A stretch of 5,099 bases of DNA from the NCBI GenBank assembly GCA_017964055.1, contig JAGCSS010000064.1, positions 1 through 5,099 on the forward strand. The letters are read 5' to 3'. Each line of letters starts with the position of its first letter. Within the stretch, counting starts at the first letter, position 1. Position numbers and translations under genes: made by a program. This document shows, one piece after another, positions 1 to 5,099 of the stretch. The notes under the pieces were generated by a model that was not told the DNA's origin, made no database searches, and was given only the letters and a program-made list of their open reading frames with translations. Source of the stretch: Lachnospiraceae bacterium. GTDB taxonomy: Bacteria; Bacillota; Clostridia; Lachnospirales; Lachnospiraceae.

Positions 1-555
1 CAGCTCATTACCCGAGATATCCTTAAATGACATGCATACGTCCGCCTCGGGGAAAGGATTGTTTCCTTCCGCCGGCTCAAGTATAAACTGACAGCTCGAG
101 TCCCAGTCGCTCTTCCATTTCAGCGAAGTTCCCGAAATGCAGACATATTTATTCTTGACGGTATTATAGATAGTGAAGGTGCCGTTAGGTCTTGCGTCGA
201 TCCGCCATTTGATATTGTCGCCGAGACCGTCGGTACGCACGATCGCGTTGAACGCGTTCACCGTAAGATATTTGCTGTCACGGTCATAAAGAATGTAAAT
301 GCCCAGATCCGCAGGCTTAAAGTAGAACGCCATGGCTTTGTCTGCCGTAGCGGCCTGAGCCTCGTAGCCCGCTCTGTTCCCGAGCAGATATTTTCCGTTC
401 TTTACTGCTTTGATCCTGTAATAACCGTTTGCCAGATCGTAGACCGAATCATCGAAATACGAACCAGCGGCACTGCTTTTGCAGACACCCGCAGCCCCAA
501 ATGCGAGCACCAGACAAAGCACCACCGAAATAACCCTCAATACTGATCTTTTCAT
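1..555 (-). CDS. Secreted beta-trefoil-like protein, N-terminal part (3' end outside window)
   Basis: The frame is open from an ATG at 553-555 to the left edge (185 codons), so the C-terminus is missing. The start is supported by GGAGG four bases upstream. Residues 1-30 form a signal peptide: basic start (MKRSVLR), hydrophobic core about 8-24, and a likely signal peptidase I site after SSAA (residue 30). Cys25 is preceded by Val, so a lipobox is unlikely. Residues about 43-168 contain three similar units, each with a Y-x-I/L strand, a KYL or KYV strand and a closing F/W-x-I/F strand (starting at GYYRIKAV, GIYILYD and TFTIYN). This is the pattern of a ricin-B/fascin-like beta-trefoil, which in secreted proteins often binds sugars or accompanies a catalytic domain. 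The last visible residues (NPFPEADV onwards) look like a linker into a second domain that cannot be seen. The gene is divergent from the AraC regulator and may be its target. Secretion is well supported, trefoil fold moderately; enzymatic role unknown. Confidence 0.75.
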   Translation of the reverse strand, partial: MKRSVLRVISVVLCLVLAFGAAGVCKSSAAGSYFDDSVYDLANGYYRIKAVKNGKYLLGNRAGYEAQAATADKAMAFYFKPADLGIYILYDRDSKYLTVNAFNAIVRTDGLGDNIKWRIDARPNGTFTIYNTVKNKYVCISGTSLKWKSDWDSSCQFILEPAEGNNPFPEADVCMSFKDISGNEL

Positions 556-559
556 GCTG

Positions 560-564
560 CCTCC
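560..564 (-). promoter_or_regulatory. Ribosome binding site of the trefoil protein
   Basis: The minus strand reads GGAGG followed by CAGC and then the ATG at 555. The four-base spacing is slightly short but usable. It fixes this ATG as the start; the ATG a little further upstream (minus strand) lies in another frame. Confidence 0.6.
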
Positions 565-642
565 ATTCCATGCCTGAGCATAAATGATATAGTTACCCCT
601 GAAAATACCTCCTGATATGATTATCATCTTTTGCCCATTTAG

Positions 643-672
643 AATATATCAAATTTCTTGCATTTATATCAA
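643..672 (-). promoter_or_regulatory. Predicted sigma-A promoter for the trefoil protein gene
   Basis: On the minus strand TTGATA (667-672) is followed after 18 bases by TATATT (643-648). Transcription would start near 636 and give a leader of about 80 bases before the ATG at 555. The promoter lies across the predicted AraC-gene promoter on the other strand, so the two should compete or be co-regulated. The region is AT-rich, so chance matches are possible; this is a consensus match only. Confidence 0.45.
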
Positions 673-673
673 A
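645..673. repeat. Direct repeat TATATCAAA x2 (20-bp period), candidate AraC operator
   Basis: TATATCAAA occurs at 645-653 and again at 665-673, exactly 20 bp apart, so both copies lie on nearly the same DNA face two helical turns apart. AraC-family proteins carry two helix-turn-helix motifs and commonly bind direct half-sites spaced about two turns. The copies overlap the -10 and -35 of the minus-strand promoter; on the plus strand they flank the -35 and enter the spacer. Binding by the adjacent regulator is inferred from position and geometry. Confidence 0.45.
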
Positions 674-686
674 ATCGTCGGATAAT
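658..686 (+). promoter_or_regulatory. Predicted sigma-A promoter for the AraC-family gene
   Basis: TTGCAT (658-663) and GATAAT (681-686) are separated by exactly 17 bases, close to the sigma-70/sigma-A consensus. The transcript would begin near 692, giving a very short leader that contains AGGAGG at 696-701, five bases before the ATG at 707. Confidence 0.6.
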
Positions 687-706
687 TACAGTAAAAGGAG
701 GCGCCC

Positions 707-1462
707 ATGAACAGACCGAGAAAGTACCGGTTCTCCGCACTTCCGCTGCGTGAGGACAGCGAAAAGACTTTATATGAGGAACGCGAATACGGGATCACTC
801 ATCTTCCCTTCGAAGTCGAGCTGCGCCTGTGCAACGCTATCAGGCGCGGCGATCCTGATGAGATAAAAGAGATCGCCGACGCTACTCTCTCCCGGACCAT
901 CTCCGCGGGACATCTTTCGGACAATGAACTGCTCCAGACCAAGTACTGGTGCGTGACTGTCATCGCCACCGCGATCCATTACGCAATACTCGGCGGTCTG
1001 GACGAAACCGACGCATATAACCTCAGCGATTCGTATATCCGCGGCATCGACGCGATGAAAGAGTCCGATGCCTGTATAGATTATCTCAGGGCAAAGGCTT
1101 TCGAGCTCGTAAAAGCAGTCAATTCCGCAAAGAACAAGCTCTCCGTCTCCCCTGTGATCAGGCAGACCCTGCACTACATCCATGTGCATCTGCACGAGAG
1201 GATAACCCTTGAAAAGCTGGCGTCACAGGCCGGCCTCTCGCGGGATTATTTCTGCGAACTGTTTTTAAAGGAAACCGGCGCCACGCCCCACAGCTACATC
1301 ACCGGAGAGAAAATGAAAGAAGCCGAAAAACTGCTCTCGGAAGGGCGCTGTGCCCGCGAGGTCGCATACATTCTGTCATACTCGAGCCAGTCGCATTTCA
1401 CCGAAGTCTTTAAAAAGCATTACGGCGTCACCCCGACCAAATACCGTCAAAGGCAGCTCTGA
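707..1462 (+). CDS. AraC-family transcriptional regulator
   Basis: This 251-residue cytoplasmic DNA-binding protein probably activates or represses nearby carbohydrate genes. The C-terminal 100 residues are a complete AraC/XylS double helix-turn-helix domain. The first motif is at about 166-190 (ITLEKLASQAGLSRDYF) and the second at about 216-239 (AREVAYILSYSSQSHF), followed by the family signature FKKHYGVTPTKYR (235-247). In the second motif, the usual Gly-Phe before SSQS is Ser-Tyr. Residues about 31-140 (from HLPFEVELRLCNAIRRGD) are helical and resemble the segment preceding the HTH in clostridial YesN-like regulators. I see no cupin sugar-binding domain or response-regulator receiver domain, so the effector cannot be guessed. 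The ATG at 707 has a perfect AGGAGG five bases upstream. No terminator is visible after the stop, so some read-through into the GH5 gene is likely. Family assignment is secure; targets are inferred from position. Confidence 0.93.
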   Translation: MNRPRKYRFSALPLREDSEKTLYEEREYGITHLPFEVELRLCNAIRRGDPDEIKEIADATLSRTISAGHLSDNELLQTKYWCVTVIATAIHYAILGGLDETDAYNLSDSYIRGIDAMKESDACIDYLRAKAFELVKAVNSAKNKLSVSPVIRQTLHYIHVHLHERITLEKLASQAGLSRDYFCELFLKETGATPHSYITGEKMKEAEKLLSEGRCAREVAYILSYSSQSHFTEVFKKHYGVTPTKYRQRQL

Positions 1463-1495
1463 TATTCTTTTGCCGATCCGACGAATTTTCCGATA

Positions 1496-1505
1496 AAAAC
1501 GTTTT
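1496..1505. promoter_or_regulatory. Upstream palindrome AAAACGTTTT, candidate LacI-type operator
   Basis: This is a perfect 10-bp palindrome with a central CG, the hallmark of many LacI/GalR-family operators. It ends five bases before the predicted -35 of the GH5 promoter. It shares the ten bases AAAAACGTTT with a second site 56 bp downstream. It does not fit the full catabolite-responsive cre consensus. The cognate repressor is not in this window. Confidence 0.45.
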
Positions 1506-1509
1506 CTAC

Positions 1510-1539
1510 TTGTATGTCAAACGGATCCGCCTGTATAAT
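1510..1539 (+). promoter_or_regulatory. Predicted sigma-A promoter of the GH5 gene
   Basis: A perfect TATAAT at 1534-1539 has TTGTAT at 1510-1515 with 18-base spacing. Transcription would start around 1546, leaving a leader of roughly 30 bases before the start codon at 1578. The promoter is bracketed by the two AAACGTTT palindromes, so it is probably regulated. Confidence 0.65.
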
Positions 1540-1552
1540 GATGTCCTGACAA

Positions 1553-1560
1553 AAACGTTT
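1553..1560. promoter_or_regulatory. Downstream palindrome AAACGTTT, candidate LacI-type operator
   Basis: This 8-bp perfect palindrome with a central CG lies just after the expected transcription start of the GH5 gene and just before its ribosome binding site, a typical blocking position. Together with the copy at 1496-1505 (centres 56 bp apart) it brackets the promoter, an arrangement that can support repressor looping. Functional assignment is inference. Confidence 0.45.
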
Positions 1561-1565
1561 CAATG

Positions 1566-1571
1566 AGAGGA
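1566..1571 (+). promoter_or_regulatory. Ribosome binding site deciding the GH5 start
   Basis: AGAGGA lies six bases before the ATG at 1578. An in-frame ATG at 1563 overlaps the candidate operator region and would bury this site inside the coding sequence; I see no good ribosome binding site for it. The 1578 start also gives a clean lipoprotein signal peptide. Confidence 0.7.
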
Positions 1572-1577
1572 CATTGT

Positions 1578-3041
1578 ATGAAAAACAGATTATTGGTCCT
1601 GCTGTGCACGGCTGCAATGCTCGCCGGAATGCTCGGCGGCTGCGCAAAAGAAGCCGGTCTGCCGGCTGATGTGCCTGCAGGTACCGAAAGTAACGGGCAG
1701 ACAGATGCCGCCCCTACGGGTGATCCCGAACCGGCTCCGACAAAAAGCGGTTTCCGCGTCGGCGGTCAGGTGCCGGATTCGTTTGAAAACTACGGACAGA
1801 CAAGTGAGGAAAACTATATGGAACGCGATCTTACGATCTCCGAAAAGCCCTTTTTAAAGGCTGTCGGCAAAAACCTGCGCGACGATCACGGAAACGGTGA
1901 CCTCGTTCAGCTCAAGGGCACCAATGTCGGAGGCTACCTGCTGCAGGAGTTCTGGATGACTGTCGGCTCTTACACCGAGAATGTGACCGCGGAGGAGGAC
2001 GTTTACCGCGTGCTGACCGAACGCTTCGGCAAAGACGAGGCGATGCGGCTTATCAGGCTGTATCAGGAGAATTTCTTTACGGAAGAGGATTTCGATTACT
2101 GCAGAGAGCTGGGCATGAACTGCCTGCGTCTGCCATTCTGGTACCGCAATATCGTTGATGAGAACGGTGAGCCTTACGAGGACTGGTTCGTGCTCTTTGA
2201 CCGATTTGTCGAAGAAGCCGGAAAACGCGGCATCTACGTCATACTCGACCTCCACGGTGCTCCGGGTTCGCAGAACGGCAGCGACCACTCAGGTAAAGAC
2301 GGACACGATGAGAAAATGGCCGCATCCGAGTTTTTCTTCGGTGACGAGGCTGTCGTGAAAAAGAATCAGGAACTGTATTATCAGATCTGGGAAACAGTCG
2401 CCGAGCATTTCAACGGCAATCCCTGGGTAGCCGGATACGATCTGCTCAACGAGCCTTACTGCACCTACCGCTATAACACCGGACGCCCCGACAGCGAGCT
2501 CCACGAAATACTCTGGACCGTTTATGATGAGGCATATCGCCGCATCCGTGCGATCGATCCCGACCACGTTATCATCATGGAGGCCACCTGGAATGCGTCC
2601 GATCTGCCCACTCCCGAAAAGTACGGCTGGGAAAACGTAATGTACCAGTATCACACCTATCTCTATGACGATTATGACAATTCAAAAGGACAGCAGATCG
2701 TCAACCTCCGCAACAGGATCAGCAACACCAGGGGCGGCGGTTACAATGTTCCGAGCCTGCTCGGCGAATTCGCGCTGTTCAATGCCCTCACCGCATGGGA
2801 CGAGGGCGTAAAGCTCGTCAACAACTCCGGCATGAGCTGGACGACCTGGACCTACAAAACCATCGCGAGCGTAGGCAACTGGGGTCTCAAGCACACAAAA
2901 GACTACGGCCTGAACCTCGAGACTGCCGATCTATCACAGATAGAGAACGCCTGGACCAAGGTCCGCGAATCAACAAACAACACCGGACTGGCTAAAATAC
3001 TCTCGAAGTACTACAAACAGGCATATATCGAAATGCAGTAA
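1578..3041 (+). CDS. GH5-family glycoside hydrolase, surface lipoprotein
   Basis: This is a 487-residue retaining beta-glycanase or beta-glucosidase predicted to be tethered outside the cell membrane. The signal peptide MKNRLLVLLC... ends in a lipobox LGGC with Cys22 as the lipidated residue. A Pro/Thr/Asp/Gly-rich linker (about 23-57) leads to a (beta/alpha)8 domain at about 90-480. Residues matching the conserved GH5 set are Arg184 (LRLPFWY), His226 (DLHGAPGSQNG), Asn291-Glu292 (LLNEP, acid/base), His359 and Tyr361 (YQYHTY), Glu397 (LLGEFA, nucleophile) and Trp421 or Trp424 (SWTTWTYK). The entry KGTNVGGYLLQEF and the DLHGAPGSQNG loop resemble exo-beta-1,3-glucanases (GH5_9 and relatives), but the Trp is only 24-27 residues after the nucleophile, as in other GH5 groups, so subfamily and substrate stay open. 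No carbohydrate-binding module is seen. The gene follows the AraC regulator by 115 bp and ends in a strong terminator. Family is secure; a beta-1,3-glucan substrate is a guess. Confidence 0.93.
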   Translation: MKNRLLVLLCTAAMLAGMLGGCAKEAGLPADVPAGTESNGQTDAAPTGDPEPAPTKSGFRVGGQVPDSFENYGQTSEENYMERDLTISEKPFLKAVGKNLRDDHGNGDLVQLKGTNVGGYLLQEFWMTVGSYTENVTAEEDVYRVLTERFGKDEAMRLIRLYQENFFTEEDFDYCRELGMNCLRLPFWYRNIVDENGEPYEDWFVLFDRFVEEAGKRGIYVILDLHGAPGSQNGSDHSGKDGHDEKMAASEFFFGDEAVVKKNQELYYQIWETVAEHFNGNPWVAGYDLLNEPYCTYRYNTGRPDSELHEILWTVYDEAYRRIRAIDPDHVIIMEATWNASDLPTPEKYGWENVMYQYHTYLYDDYDNSKGQQIVNLRNRISNTRGGGYNVPSLLGEFALFNALTAWDEGVKLVNNSGMSWTTWTYKTIASVGNWGLKHTKDYGLNLETADLSQIENAWTKVRESTNNTGLAKILSKYYKQAYIEMQ

Positions 3042-3043
3042 CG

Positions 3044-3093
3044 AAAAGGTGCCTTTCACAATAAACTTTTGTTTATGGTGAAAGGCACCTTTT
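3044..3093. terminator. Bidirectional intrinsic terminator between convergent genes
   Basis: A 16-bp perfect stem (3044-3059 with 3078-3093) is extended by an A-G mismatch and six more pairs (3061-3066 with 3071-3076), closed by a TTTT loop. The outer ends are AAAA on the left and TTTT on the right, so each direction ends in a short U run. It fills nearly all of the 56 bp between the GH5 stop codon and the stop codon of the M20 gene on the opposite strand, serving both transcripts. Confidence 0.9.
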
Positions 3094-3097
3094 AAGA

Positions 3098-4543
3098 TCA
3101 CATCCGCCCGGTGCTGCGTATGATGGCTTTATAGTAATCCACGGCGATCGGGAGACTGTAGGTGTCGATGTTTTCATTGAGGCCGTGCATGCCCTTCATC
3201 TGCTCGGGGCCGTAGACCACGGGCGAGAAACGCAGGCAGGCATCGCATATCCGCTGATAATTGCGGGCGTCGGTACCGCCGGTCATGACATACGGGATAA
3301 CGGGCAGTCCCGGGAACACCTCGCCGATCACGCCCTCAACATGCTTAAACGCATCGCTGTGCGCATCCACGGGGTCGTACGCGGGGTGCGCGTCTATCAG
3401 CTCGACCTCGAGATCGTATTTTTCGGCCAGCTTACGGATTATCTCATTGCTCTCTTCCATGTTCTGGTGAGGGATGTAGCGCAGGTTCAGCGTAAGCGTT
3501 GCTTCCTGCGGAAGTACGTTGCAGCCGTCCGATCCGGTCTGCATCGTGGGCGCTATCGTGGTACGCAGCAATGCCGCGGCCTGCGGCGAGATCGAAGGCA
3601 TGAGTATCTCGAGCAGCGGCTTAAACAGCCAAAGATTGCCGAACAGCAGCCTCATCCAGAAAGGACCGTAAGGCGCCATCTTAGAGAACATTTCCTTCGC
3701 CTGCCTGTTCATTGAAGACTTCATCGGATTGTGCTTTGCGATATCCGTCATGAACTTCGACAGTCTGACTATCGGCGAGTTCTTGGGCGGATAGCTCGAA
3801 TGTCCGCCCGATGAGCGGGCGATCACTTTCAGGTTTCCCTGACCCTTTTCCAGTATGCCGACCATCGCGAAATTGCCCTTGATGCCGGCCATCGGCTCGG
3901 TAACGACAGAACCGCCCTCGTCATTGACTATATAAGGCTTCACACCGCGCCTCTCGAGCTCGGCAACGAGTTTAGGGCAGCCCGTGCCCGCTATTTCCTC
4001 GTCGTTCGCGGTGGAAAGATACACATCCCGCTCAGGCACATATCCTTCTTTCAGCAGCTCCTCTACGGCCTGGAAAAAGGCCATCACGGAGCATTTCGTG
4101 TCGGCGCTTCCCCTGCCCCAGACCTTACCGTCCGCGATATCTCCCGAAAAATGCCCGTGCTTCCATTCACCCTCGGCGGGCACCACATCCTGATGTCCCA
4201 TCAGTACGACAGGCTTGTCCGACTGCTTTCCCTTCCAGTAATAGAGCAGGCTCCCGTCGATCTCGGTCTTTTCCAGATTTGCGTGAACCAGCGGGAAGAG
4301 TCTCTCAAGTATCTTATGGAATTCAAGGAAACGCTCTCTTCTTATCTGCCCCTTGTAGGATACAGTCTCGAAGCGGACCATCTCCGCGAGCTTTTCCGCA
4401 TATTCCGCCTCACGCGCAGGGTCGCGCGGAGGCTGCCATTCGGACTTTTTTGCGGAAGTAAGGCATGTGCGGATCAGCGCGGCCAGCACTAGCAGCAAAA
4501 GCAGTCCTATCAGTCCCAATACGATATACAGTACCGTCATCAT
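3098..4543 (-). CDS. M20-family metallopeptidase, membrane-anchored (carboxypeptidase S / PM20D1 type)
   Basis: This 481-residue di-zinc hydrolase would cleave peptide or N-acyl amino acid bonds. Residues 3-26 form one hydrophobic membrane anchor, as in yeast carboxypeptidase S. Matches to the M20 active site are His117 and Asp119 (GHQDVVP), bridging Asp148 (GRGSADTK), general base Glu182 with ligand Glu183 (NDEEIAGTG), Asp208 (VNDEGG) and His453 (GMHGLNE). His248 (SSGGHSSYPP) lies in the inserted lid/dimerisation domain, about 222-350. The length fits the carboxypeptidase S/PM20D1 group, which is longer than typical soluble M20 enzymes. Two adjacent ATG codons (4543 and 4540) could start translation; the first overlaps the stop of the upstream gene by 4 bases. 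Coupling to that membrane protein suggests a joint role at the membrane, in peptide scavenging or amino-acid release. All catalytic residues are present, so it should be active; the substrate and the side of the membrane are not shown by the sequence. Confidence 0.92.
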   Translation of the reverse strand: MMTVLYIVLGLIGLLLLLVLAALIRTCLTSAKKSEWQPPRDPAREAEYAEKLAEMVRFETVSYKGQIRRERFLEFHKILERLFPLVHANLEKTEIDGSLLYYWKGKQSDKPVVLMGHQDVVPAEGEWKHGHFSGDIADGKVWGRGSADTKCSVMAFFQAVEELLKEGYVPERDVYLSTANDEEIAGTGCPKLVAELERRGVKPYIVNDEGGSVVTEPMAGIKGNFAMVGILEKGQGNLKVIARSSGGHSSYPPKNSPIVRLSKFMTDIAKHNPMKSSMNRQAKEMFSKMAPYGPFWMRLLFGNLWLFKPLLEILMPSISPQAAALLRTTIAPTMQTGSDGCNVLPQEATLTLNLRYIPHQNMEESNEIIRKLAEKYDLEVELIDAHPAYDPVDAHSDAFKHVEGVIGEVFPGLPVIPYVMTGGTDARNYQRICDACLRFSPVVYGPEQMKGMHGLNENIDTYSLPIAVDYYKAIIRSTGRM

Positions 4544-5099
4544 TTATTCTCCTCCTCTGCCGCAGCGGCCTTTGCCTTTTTCCGGAATGCCAGATAGGAA
4601 AGCGCGATCGCGAGACCGCCGCTCGGGATCACCATCATGCTGGTAGAGCCGATGAGCGAAGGAACGAAGCAGAATACAAGTGTCATGAACGCGAGCACGA
4701 TCAGCGCCACGAGCTTATTCTGCCGGTAATACTTGCAGGCCATCGCGCCGAACAGCGCGGGCACTACATTCTCAAACGCAGGCTGCAGCGCGGGTGACTG
4801 CAGTACGGGCTGCAGCGGGATCATGAGCAGTACTCCGAGAGCCAGTACCAGTATGGTGACCAGCGAGGACGTAGCTATCGAGAGTGTCGCAATGATCTCG
4901 TTCTCGGGAGTTCCGCTCTTTACGCCGACTATGTCTCTGGCGTTGATCGCGCAGGGTATCTTCATGTTGATCAGGTTGCCCGTGATAAAGGCCAGATAAC
5001 TGCCTCCCGCGCCGAGCATCGGCACGTAGATCAGATATTCCACGATACCGCTTACCAGATAGACGACTCCGACTCCCAAAAATGCCTTGGCCGCCGCAG
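4540..5099 (-). CDS. Multi-pass membrane protein of unrecognised family, C-terminal part (5' end outside window)
   Basis: The frame stays open to the right edge; the first in-window start codon, a TTG at 5077-5079, lies inside a hydrophobic segment and is not convincing, so the gene is taken as truncated. The visible 185 residues (numbered from the edge) contain about five hydrophobic segments: 6-26, 68-95, 107-123, 128-149 and 154-170. Between the first two is a Gly-rich stretch (GAGGSYLAFITGN, about 29-41) that could be a re-entrant loop, then a polar part with NARDIVGVKSGTPENE. The tail is charged (FRKKAKAAAAEEENK), which by the positive-inside rule suggests a cytoplasmic C-terminus. I do not recognise a known transporter or channel signature. 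The stop overlaps the M20 peptidase start by 4 bases, so the two are probably made together; a transporter for the peptidase's substrate or product is one possibility, without direct evidence. Confidence 0.8.
   Translation of the reverse strand, partial: AAAKAFLGVGVVYLVSGIVEYLIYVPMLGAGGSYLAFITGNLINMKIPCAINARDIVGVKSGTPENEIIATLSIATSSLVTILVLALGVLLMIPLQPVLQSPALQPAFENVVPALFGAMACKYYRQNKLVALIVLAFMTLVFCFVPSLIGSTSMMVIPSGGLAIALSYLAFRKKAKAAAAEEENK
4549..4555 (-). promoter_or_regulatory. Ribosome binding site of the M20 gene, inside the upstream coding end
   Basis: The minus strand reads GGAGGAG, then AATAA, then ATGATG. The site is embedded in codons for the Glu-rich C-terminus (EEENK) of the upstream membrane protein. 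Spacing is 5 bases to the first ATG and 8 to the second, so both starts are possible. It fits translational coupling of the two genes. Confidence 0.7.

Noticed and set aside
1..90. Possible lipoprotein Cys (Cys25) in the trefoil protein signal peptide
   Set aside because: The residue before the Cys is Val, which does not suit a lipobox, and a signal peptidase I site follows a few residues later. Note that this coding stretch lies at 481-555, not at the left edge.
617..627. Small palindrome ATGAT-T-ATCAT in the leader of the trefoil gene
   Set aside because: Five-base arms in AT-rich DNA are easily due to chance, and no second copy or conserved position supports an operator.
770..1195. A 141-codon open frame on the minus strand inside the AraC gene
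   Set aside because: It is antisense to a clear regulator, with no start signal or domain of its own.
1548..1563. Possible catabolite-responsive cre site around the downstream palindrome
   Set aside because: With the central CG aligned, the outer TG and CA positions of the cre consensus do not match, so a LacI-type operator of another repressor is a better description.
1854..2288. A 144-codon open frame on the minus strand inside the GH5 gene
   Set aside because: The plus strand here encodes conserved GH5 catalytic segments; the opposite translation has no coherent features and arises from the codon pattern of the real gene.
3185..3715. A 176-codon open frame on the plus strand, antisense to the M20 gene
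   Set aside because: It lies wholly within a gene with intact M20 motifs, its translation shows no recognisable domain, and no ribosome binding site or promoter is evident. It is a shadow frame.
4465..4797. A plus-strand open frame crossing the junction of the M20 and membrane-protein genes
   Set aside because: The translation is Arg/His/Cys-rich without structure, and it is antisense to two well-supported genes.

Overview
The window looks like chromosomal DNA of a moderate-GC, Gram-positive anaerobe, most likely a Clostridia-type Bacillota from a fibre-rich habitat such as gut or rumen. The grounds are AGGAGG-type ribosome binding sites, an AraC regulator whose N-terminal half resembles that of clostridial YesN-like proteins, a lipoprotein-anchored GH5 glycosidase with a Thr/Pro/Asp-rich linker, and a membrane-tethered M20 peptidase. 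This placement is inference; no marker gene is present.

Layout. Positions 1-555 (minus strand) hold the N-terminal part of a secreted protein with a signal peptide and a beta-trefoil-like domain; it runs off the left edge. A 151-bp intergenic region (556-706) separates it from a divergent AraC-family regulator gene (707-1462, plus). This region has predicted overlapping promoters for both genes and a 9-bp direct repeat with a 20-bp period, a plausible AraC-type operator. Downstream on the plus strand, a 115-bp gap (1463-1577) carries a strong -10 element flanked by two AAACGTTT palindromes of LacI-operator type. It leads into a GH5 glycoside hydrolase lipoprotein (1578-3041) in which all the conserved GH5 active-site residues can be located. 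A long bidirectional hairpin terminator (3044-3093) ends this cluster.

On the right, converging from the minus strand, a multi-pass membrane protein (4540 to beyond 5099, 5' end outside the window) is followed with a 4-bp ATGA overlap by an M20-family metallopeptidase of the carboxypeptidase S / PM20D1 type with an N-terminal membrane anchor (3098-4543). The two look translationally coupled and may work together at the membrane on peptides or N-acyl amino acids.

How the parts fit. The left half reads as a small carbohydrate-response module: a regulator, a cell-surface glycosidase and a divergent secreted protein, with possible dual control by the local AraC protein and an unseen LacI-type repressor. 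The right half is a separate operon insulated by the terminator. I see no mobile element, CRISPR array, tRNA or rRNA, and no clear sign of a wholly new system. The least explained items are the membrane partner of the peptidase, the truncated trefoil protein and the regulatory DNA at 643-686 and 1496-1560.
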